DNA from: Betaproteobacteria bacterium
GTDB taxonomy: Bacteria; Pseudomonadota; Gammaproteobacteria; Burkholderiales; SG8-39
Length of the DNA: 64,000 bases
Assembly: GCA_004297625.1 (NCBI GenBank)
Contig: SCTY01000064.1
Coordinates: forward strand, 1 to 64,000
Direction of reading: 5' to 3'
Position numbers and translations under genes: made by a program. Below the pieces are notes generated by a model. That model had not been told where the DNA came from. It searched no databases and saw nothing but the letters and a program-made list of their open reading frames with translations. Shown here one piece after another: positions 58,865 through 64,000 of the stretch (position 1 is its first letter; every line of letters begins with the position of its first letter).

Positions 58865-58888
58865 AGGGCGCCTGCGGGCGCCCTTTTT
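58865..58888. terminator. Bidirectional intrinsic terminator
   Basis: 8-bp stem AGGGCGCC / GGCGCCCT (58865-58872 and 58877-58884), loop TGCG, followed by TTTT and preceded by AAAA. It serves the BI-1 gene on the forward strand and the rlmD gene on the reverse strand. Confidence 0.9.
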
Positions 58889-58903
58889 ATTTGGAGCGCT
58901 GGC

Positions 58904-60181
58904 TCATTTTTCGAATAACGCGATGCTTTCCACGTGCGCGGTGTGCGGGAACATGTTCACCACGCCGCCAGCAACGAGCCGGAAGCCCTTCGTGTGGACG
59001 AGAATGCCCGCGTCGCGCGCAAGCGTGGCCGGATCGCAGGACACGTATACGATGCGGCGCGGCCAGGCGTCCGCAATCGCCTTCACGATCTCGACCGCGC
59101 CTTCGCGCGGCGGGTCGACGAGGAGCTTGTCGAACGGCCCTAACGCAGCCAATCCGTTCTTGAACAGGTCGGCAACCTCGAACTGAACGACGAGACGGTT
59201 GGCTGCGGCGTTCTGGCGCGCGCGCTCGACGAGCTCGCGGCTCCCTTCGAAGCCGATCACCTGCGCGCCGCGCGTGGCGAGCGGCAGCGAGAAGTTGCCG
59301 AGGCCGCAGAAAAGGTCCGCGATGCGCTCGCCGGGCCGCGGATCGAGCAGGCGCACCGCGCGCGACACGAGGATGCGGTTGACTGGGTGGTTGACCTGCG
59401 TAAAGTCGGTAGGCCGGAAATGCATCCGCACGCCGAACTCCGGTAGCTCGTAATAAAGCTCGCTCTGCGGCGGGTGGAGCGGGTGCGCGCTGTCGGGGCC
59501 GGCGGGCTGCAGCCAGACGTGGACCTGGTGCCGTTCCGCGAATGCTTTGAGAAATGACTTGTCGTCCTCGGTGAGCGGATCGAGATGACGAAACACCAGC
59601 GCCTCGGCGTTGTCGCCGACCGCGATCTCGATCTGCGGCAGGCGGCTGCGCACGCTGAGCTTTTCGACCAACTCCGTCAAGGGAACCACCAGCGCTCCGA
59701 TTTTCGGCGTGAGCACCTCGCAGCCCCGCATGTCCGCGATGTAGGTCGAGTGGCGCTCGCGAAAGCCGACGAGCACGCCGCGTTTGCTCGACACGCGGCG
59801 CACCGAGAGCCGCGCGCGGTGACGGTAGCCCCACTCCACGCCATAGACGATGGGCAGCATCGTCTCGGGGCTCACTTTCCCGATGCGCGCCAGGTTTTCC
59901 TCCAGCCAGCGCTGCTTCGCCGCCATCTGCGTCTGCGCGTCGGCGTGCTGCGTCGCGCAGCCGCCGCACGCCCCGAAGTGCGGGCAGCGCGGCGCCACGC
60001 GGCCGGACGAGGCGTGCAGGATCGCGCTCGCCCTTGCGGCATCGTACGATCGCTTGCTTTTGAAAACTTCGACCACGACCTTCTCGCCAGGCAGCGCGCC
60101 CTCGACGAACACCACCTTGCCGTCGGGCTTGCGCGCGACGCCGCGGCCCTCGGCGTCGAGCGACTCGACGTGCAGGATCAG
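58904..60181 (-). CDS. rlmD: 23S rRNA (uracil-1939-C5)-methyltransferase RlmD
   Basis: About 425-residue RumA-type methyltransferase. TRAM-like N-terminus (ILHVESLDAEGRGVARK), the Fe-S Cys RCPHFGACGGC, SAM motif DLFCGLGNFSLPLA, and catalytic Cys in YVSCDPATLARD. The domain begins right after the stop of the upstream exonuclease gene. No ATG/GTG/TTG is near; CTG at 60181 (or 60190) with GGAAGA nearby fits, whereas the next ATG (60391) lies deep inside the exonuclease gene. The CTG start is inferred. Confidence 0.92.
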   Translation of the reverse strand: MILHVESLDAEGRGVARKPDGKVVFVEGALPGEKVVVEVFKSKRSYDAARASAILHASSGRVAPRCPHFGACGGCATQHADAQTQMAAKQRWLEENLARIGKVSPETMLPIVYGVEWGYRHRARLSVRRVSSKRGVLVGFRERHSTYIADMRGCEVLTPKIGALVVPLTELVEKLSVRSRLPQIEIAVGDNAEALVFRHLDPLTEDDKSFLKAFAERHQVHVWLQPAGPDSAHPLHPPQSELYYELPEFGVRMHFRPTDFTQVNHPVNRILVSRAVRLLDPRPGERIADLFCGLGNFSLPLATRGAQVIGFEGSRELVERARQNAAANRLVVQFEVADLFKNGLAALGPFDKLLVDPPREGAVEIVKAIADAWPRRIVYVSCDPATLARDAGILVHTKGFRLVAGGVVNMFPHTAHVESIALFEK

Positions 60182-60951
60182 GTCTTCCAGAGCGACAGGA
60201 ACTCCCGCCAGTGCGGCTCGGGGCGCTTCTCGAGCGCCGCGCGCAGCAGCGCGCATTCGGACTCGTAGCGTTCCGGCGTGAGCGCGCAGCGCATCAGCTG
60301 GAAGCGCAGGAAAAGAAGGTAGGTGTTCGCCGTGTCCGCCTCGCAGTAATTGCGGATCGATTCCAGCTTGCCGGCGCGGTAGTTTTCCCACACCGCGCCG
60401 CCGCCGATGCCGAGCTTGCCCGGAAAGCCGGCGAGCCGGGCAAGCTCATCGAGCGGCGAGCCGCGCCCGCCATAGAGCGACAGCACGTCCATCAGGTCGA
60501 CGTGGCGGTCGTGGAAGCGGTTGATGTAGTTGCTCCACTTGAAGTCCTTGTTGTCCCCGCCGGTGTCCCAGAAGCAGGCTGCGGTGACGCCGTGGATCAG
60601 CGCGCGGTTGGCGAGCACCGGCAGGTCGAAGCCGCGCCCGTTCCACGACACGAGCTGCGGCACGTAGCGGTTGATGCCCTCGAAGAAGCGCTGGATGGCG
60701 GCCGGCTCGCCGGCTTCGGGCTCGCCGAGCGAGAAAACCTTGATGCCGTCGTCGTTGCGCAGCACGCAGGAAATCACCACGACGCGGTGCAAGTGCAGCG
60801 GCAGGAAGTCGTTGCCGCTCTGCACGCGGCGCTTCTGGAACGCGATCTCCGCGACGTCCTGGTCGGGCAGGTCGGCCGGCAGGCCGTAGATCCTGCGAAT
60901 TCCCGCGCAGTCCGGGATGGTCTCGATGTCGAAAACCAGTGTCGGAACCAT
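60178..60951 (-). CDS. 3'-5' exonuclease (DnaQ-like, predicted PolB-associated type)
   Basis: 257-residue DEDD-type exonuclease. FDIETIPD (Exo I), SWNGRGFDLPVL (Exo II) and YCEADTANTYLLFLR (Exo III) carry the catalytic acidic residues. The ATG at 60951 is fused to the end of an inverted-repeat element, leaving no evident ribosome site. The stop overlaps rlmD. Function likely DNA or RNA end processing. Confidence 0.9.
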   Translation of the reverse strand: MVPTLVFDIETIPDCAGIRRIYGLPADLPDQDVAEIAFQKRRVQSGNDFLPLHLHRVVVISCVLRNDDGIKVFSLGEPEAGEPAAIQRFFEGINRYVPQLVSWNGRGFDLPVLANRALIHGVTAACFWDTGGDNKDFKWSNYINRFHDRHVDLMDVLSLYGGRGSPLDELARLAGFPGKLGIGGGAVWENYRAGKLESIRNYCEADTANTYLLFLRFQLMRCALTPERYESECALLRAALEKRPEPHWREFLSLWKT

Positions 60952-61081
60952 AAATCAGGGACAGACCACGATTTTTCTCGCGGCGAGCGTGACACACAAA
61001 CGCGCAAACCAACCCCCCGCTCGCCTCCGGCTCACGGCCCCCTTCTCAGGGGGCCCAAAAACGTGGTCTGTCCCTGATTTA
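60951..61081. mobile_element. 131-bp inverted-repeat element (REP/MITE-like)
   Basis: Perfect 20-bp terminal inverted repeats: 60951-60970 (TAAATCAGGGACAGACCACG) and its complement at 61062-61081. The interior holds a second hairpin GGCCCCC/GGGGGCC (61036-61042 and 61049-61055). No ORF inside. Resembles the TGTCCCTGATTT repeats I recall near REP-associated transposases in proteobacteria; no transposase is visible here. The left end provides the T of the exonuclease ATG. Confidence 0.75.
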
Positions 61082-61093
61082 GTCGTCCGCGAC

Positions 61094-61993
61094 TTAGTCA
61101 GGAAACACCCCCGTGGAGAGATAGCGGTCGCCGCGATCGCAGATGATGCTGACGATCACGGCGTTCTTCAATTCCTTGGAGATGCGCAAGGCGACGTGCA
61201 TGGCGCCGCCGGAAGAGATGCCGGCGAAGATGCCTTCCTCGCGCGCCAGGCGGCGCGTCATTTCCTCGGCATCGGCCTGGCTCACCAGCTCGAGGCGGTC
61301 GACGCGCGCGCGGTCGTAGATCTTCGGCAGGTAGGCTTGCGGCCACTTGCGGATGCCGGGGATCTGCGATCCTTCCGAGGGCTCGCAGCCGATGATCTGG
61401 ATATTGCGGTTCTGCTCTTTCAGGAAGCGCGAGCAGCCCATGATCGTGCCCGTGGTCCCCATGCTCGAGACCAAATGGGTGATCTTGCCGCCGGTATCGC
61501 GCCAGATCTCGGGCCCGGTGGTCTCGTAATGCACCAGCGGGTTGTCCGGGTTGGCGAACTGGTCGAGCATCGTGCCTCGGCCCTCGCGCACCATCTTCTC
61601 GGCGAGATCGCGTGCGGCCTCCATGCCGCCCTTCTGCGGCGTGAGGATGATCTCGGCGCCGAAGGCGCGCATGGTCTGGCGCCGCTCCATGGAGAGATGC
61701 TCCGGCATGATGAGCACCATGCGGTAGCCGCGGATCGCCGCGGCCATCGCGAGCGCGATGCCGGTGTTGCCGGAAGTCGGCTCAATGAGCGTGTCGCCGG
61801 GCTTGATAGCGCCGCGCTTCTCGGCGTGGCGGATCATCGAGATGGCGGGCCGGTCCTTCACCGAGCCGGCGGGATTGTTGCCTTCCAGCTTGGCCAGGAT
61901 CACGTTGCGGTTCTTCGCGTTCTCCTCCCCCGGAAGGCGCTGCAGCCGCACGAGCGGCGTGTTTCCGATGAAGTCCTCGAGGGTCTGTTTCAT
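61094..61993 (-). CDS. cysM: Cysteine synthase B
   Basis: 299-residue PLP enzyme making cysteine (or S-sulfocysteine) from O-acetylserine. IGNTPLVRL, PLP Lys in GSVKDRPA, SGNTGIALAMA and SMGTTGTIMG glycine loop are present. ATG 61993 overlaps the hldD stop (4 nt). The RKWPQAYLPKIYD segment is typical of CysM rather than CysK. Confidence 0.95.
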   Translation of the reverse strand: MKQTLEDFIGNTPLVRLQRLPGEENAKNRNVILAKLEGNNPAGSVKDRPAISMIRHAEKRGAIKPGDTLIEPTSGNTGIALAMAAAIRGYRMVLIMPEHLSMERRQTMRAFGAEIILTPQKGGMEAARDLAEKMVREGRGTMLDQFANPDNPLVHYETTGPEIWRDTGGKITHLVSSMGTTGTIMGCSRFLKEQNRNIQIIGCEPSEGSQIPGIRKWPQAYLPKIYDRARVDRLELVSQADAEEMTRRLAREEGIFAGISSGGAMHVALRISKELKNAVIVSIICDRGDRYLSTGVFPD

Positions 61994-62964
61994 GGCTTCT
62001 GCAGCTCTCCGACGTACGCCGCGACGCCCTGCTCGACGGTCTTGAATTCCCCGGGGTAGCCCGCGGAGCGCAGCCGCGAAAGGTCTGCCTCGGTAAAGCT
62101 CTGATACTTCTCTCGCAGCCCAGCCGGAAACGGGATGTACTCGATGAGCCCCCGCGCCGCGAGCTCCTTGGGCGAGAAGCTCGTGCCCTGGACCGTGTTG
62201 ATCACCGCCGCGGCGAGCTCGTTGAACGTCTGCGCGCGGCCCGTGCCGCAATTGTAGATCCCCGAAATGTGCCGCCGCTCGAGGAACCAGAGGTTCACGT
62301 CGACCACGTCGTCGACGTGGACGAAGTCGCGCCGCTGCTCGCCGTCGCCGTAGCCGCCCGAGCCGACAAAAAGCTTGACCTTGCCCTGCGACACGAGCTG
62401 GTTGTACGCGTGGAAGGCGACGGAAGCCATGCGGCCTTTGTGCGCCTCGTTCGGACCGTAGACGTTGAAATAGCGGAAGCCCGCGATCTGCGCGCTCTTT
62501 CCCGGCAGCGTACGGCGCACCACCTGGTCGAACAGGAACTTGGAATAGCCGTAGACGTTGAGCGGCCGCTCGCAGCCGCGCTCCTCGCGGAACTCCGGGC
62601 CCGCGCCGTACACCGACGCCGACGAAGCGTAGAGCAGCGGCACTTCCTCGTCCTGGCACCAGTCGAGCAGCAGCTTCGAATAGCGGTAGTTGTTCTCCAT
62701 CATGTAGCGTCCGTCGGATTCCATGGTGTCGGAGCAGGCGCCCTCATGCAGCACCGCCTCGACGGCGCCGTCGAAGCTGTCCAGGCGCGAGATGAAATCC
62801 GCCTGGTCGAGGTAGTCGGCGATCTCGAGGCGCGCGAGGTTGCGTACCTTGTCGGACTGCTGGAGGTTGTCGACCGCGATGATGTCGCGCACCCCGGCGA
62901 AGTTCAGCCCCTCCACGATCTTGGAGCCGATGAAGCCCGCGGCTCCGGTCACTACGTAGTACAT
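61990..62964 (-). CDS. hldD: ADP-L-glycero-D-manno-heptose-6-epimerase
   Basis: 324-residue NAD(P)-dependent epimerase making the LPS inner-core heptose donor. GAAGFIGSKIVEGLN, YASSASVYG and YGYSKFLFDQ (YxxxK) are present. It lies 3 nt after hldE1 (kinase) on the same strand, as in many betaproteobacteria. Confidence 0.96.
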   Translation of the reverse strand: MYYVVTGAAGFIGSKIVEGLNFAGVRDIIAVDNLQQSDKVRNLARLEIADYLDQADFISRLDSFDGAVEAVLHEGACSDTMESDGRYMMENNYRYSKLLLDWCQDEEVPLLYASSASVYGAGPEFREERGCERPLNVYGYSKFLFDQVVRRTLPGKSAQIAGFRYFNVYGPNEAHKGRMASVAFHAYNQLVSQGKVKLFVGSGGYGDGEQRRDFVHVDDVVDVNLWFLERRHISGIYNCGTGRAQTFNELAAAVINTVQGTSFSPKELAARGLIEYIPFPAGLREKYQSFTEADLSRLRSAGYPGEFKTVEQGVAAYVGELQKP

Positions 62965-62967
62965 GAA

Positions 62968-63867
62968 TCAGTCTTTCCCAAAGAGTTCCCGGCGAGTCGC
63001 CGCCGCGGTGCCCAGCTTGCCGATCACGATGCCGGCCGCGCGGTTGGCGATGCGCACCGCCGACTCCAGCCCCGCGCCGGCCGCCAGCATGACCGCAAGC
63101 GCGGCGATCACCGTGTCGCCGGCGCCCGTGACGTCGAACACCTCGCGCGCCTGCGCCTGGATGCTAATGGATTTCGTTTTGGTAAATAAGGTCATGCCCT
63201 CCTCGCCGCGCGTGAGGAGCAGCGCCTCCAAGCCGAGCTTCGCGCGCAGCGCCTGGGCGCGCTGCTTGAGATCGCGCTCGTCCTTCCACCGCCCGACCAC
63301 CTCCCGCAACTCGGCCTTGTTGGGCGTGATAATGCTCGCGCCCTTGTAGCGCGAGTAGTCGTCCCCCTTGGGATCGACCAACACGCGCTTGCGGGAGCGG
63401 CGCGCCGCGCGAATCATCTCGGCGATGTGGGTCAGCCCGCCCTTGCCGTAATCGGAGAGGATCACCACATCGCACTCGGGCAGCGCGCGCTTGAATTCCG
63501 CGAGCTTCGCGCCGAGCACCTCGCTCGACGGCGGCTTTTCGAAATCGATGCGCAAGAGCTGCTGCTTGCGGCCGATCACGCGCAGCTTCTGGGTCGTTTG
63601 GAGCTTTTGGTCACTATGAAGGCTCGCGTCCACCCCTTCCCGTTTGAGCAACTGCGCGAGCTTGCGGCCGGGCTCGTCCCTGCCGATCACCGAAAGCAGC
63701 CGCGTGCGCGCGCCGAGCTCCTTGCAGTTCCAGGCGACGTTCGCGGCGCCGCCGAGCCGCTGATCTTCTTTCTCCACGAGAACCACGGGAACGGGCGCTT
63801 CGGGCGAGATGCGCGACACCTCGCCGAACCAGTAGCGGTCGAGCATCACGTCGCCGACCACCAGCAC
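62968..63867 (-). CDS. D-glycero-beta-D-manno-heptose-7-phosphate kinase (HldE1/RfaE domain I)
   Basis: About 299-residue PfkB-family sugar kinase of the heptose pathway. VGDVMLDRYWFGEVSRISPEAP, LGGAANVAWN and FDVTGAGDTVIAALA are hallmarks. Only the kinase domain is present; the adenylyltransferase domain is separate. GTG 63867 is taken as start, but homologs have about 8-10 more residues. In frame upstream lies an ATA (63888) overlapping the previous stop (ATAG) after GGAGAAGG, giving (M)DTSKGRVLVV. Confidence 0.93.
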   Translation of the reverse strand: MLVVGDVMLDRYWFGEVSRISPEAPVPVVLVEKEDQRLGGAANVAWNCKELGARTRLLSVIGRDEPGRKLAQLLKREGVDASLHSDQKLQTTQKLRVIGRKQQLLRIDFEKPPSSEVLGAKLAEFKRALPECDVVILSDYGKGGLTHIAEMIRAARRSRKRVLVDPKGDDYSRYKGASIITPNKAELREVVGRWKDERDLKQRAQALRAKLGLEALLLTRGEEGMTLFTKTKSISIQAQAREVFDVTGAGDTVIAALAVMLAAGAGLESAVRIANRAAGIVIGKLGTAAATRRELFGKD

Positions 63868-63884
63868 CCGGCCCTTGGAGGTGT

Positions 63885-64000
63885 CTATGTCCTTCTCCCG
63901 ATGGGAAAATATTCGAAGCCCTGCTCTCTCAATACCTTCGGGTCGTACAGGTTGCGGCCGTCGAAGATCGCCGGGATCTTGAGCTTCGCCTTGATCGCGG
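63885..64000 (-). CDS. UDP-glucose 6-dehydrogenase, C-terminal end (5' part outside window)
   Basis: Partial frame ending IPAIFDGRNLYDPKVL and FEYFPIGRRT, which is the C-terminus of UDP-glucose/UDP-GlcNAc dehydrogenases (DGRNLYDP, YxxIGR). It precedes hldE1 by the ATAG overlap or 18 nt depending on that gene's start. Supplies a nucleotide sugar acid. Confidence 0.85.
   Translation of the reverse strand, partial: AIKAKLKIPAIFDGRNLYDPKVLREQGFEYFPIGRRT

Overview
The window looks like a chromosomal segment of a high-GC betaproteobacterium with a respiratory, metal-exposed lifestyle. The evidence is the betaproteobacterial-type order ugd-hldE1-hldD-cysM at the right end, a NuoB of betaproteobacterial type, iscR-led SUF genes, c-type cytochromes, Tat/TorD maturation, arsenic resistance and σ54 control. 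GC content is high throughout and most genes sit in tight operons with 4-bp ATGA/GTGA overlaps. No transposase, integrase, CRISPR array or rRNA gene was seen. The names and placement rest on recognition by eye, not on a search.

Layout. 1-3.5 kb: chemosensory operon (CheW, CheR-TPR, CheW, MCP; Wsp-like gene set). 3.6-7 kb: NicX-like dioxygenase, a tRNA-His-like gene with an abnormal anticodon arm, EF-hand protein, ferredoxin-reductase-like protein, CDGSH protein, DUF2231 protein. 7-11 kb: biotin carboxylase with a BCCP-like N-terminal extension, UbiD decarboxylase, BioB. 10.9-20.3 kb: cupredoxin, DUF4142 protein and an about 11-gene reverse-strand operon for copper, thiol redox and electron transfer (SCO, cytochrome c, DsbD-N, Rieske, TlpA, CcdA, CcmG-like, multicopper oxidase, CtaG). 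20.3-26.4 kb: sterol-desaturase/SDR pair, an SPW-VKOR fusion, CDF transporter, and an ECF sigma factor followed by two near-identical putative promoters and a small redox/metal operon with remnants. 26.4-30.2 kb: arsRC-acr3-ATP-grasp-arsM operon.

30.4-38.2 kb is the most distinctive region: a histidine kinase with a periplasmic CX4CH motif and an NtrC-type regulator, followed by a palindromic upstream element, a σ54-like -24/-12 promoter, a cupin-like gene, a Tat-exported molybdopterin oxidoreductase, a four-cluster Fe-S protein, a small diheme cytochrome c and a TorD-like chaperone. No membrane quinol subunit is present and the substrate is unknown. 38.2-39.8 kb: DUF47/PiT phosphate uptake pair. 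40-46 kb: small genes and several broken ones, with an orphan nuoB, a PEBP protein and a Cys-rich protein. 46.2-53.4 kb: 2OG-oxygenase-like gene and the iscR-sufBCDSU-sufT-Rieske operon. 53.4-57.7 kb: ComA/HSA32-like gene, small ORFs, CBS protein, HIG1-like protein and a lone coxA. 57.9-64 kb: tRNA-Ser, Bax inhibitor-1 homolog, RlmD, an exonuclease, a 131-bp inverted-repeat element, cysM, hldD, hldE1 and the end of ugd.

Recurring themes are periplasmic electron transfer with metal handling, candidate FNR-type palindromes in several intergenic gaps, gene decay (truncations, in-frame deletions, fragments) at about 20.3-28.4 and 40.6-45.2 kb, and several genes whose best start codon appears to be CTG or ATA.
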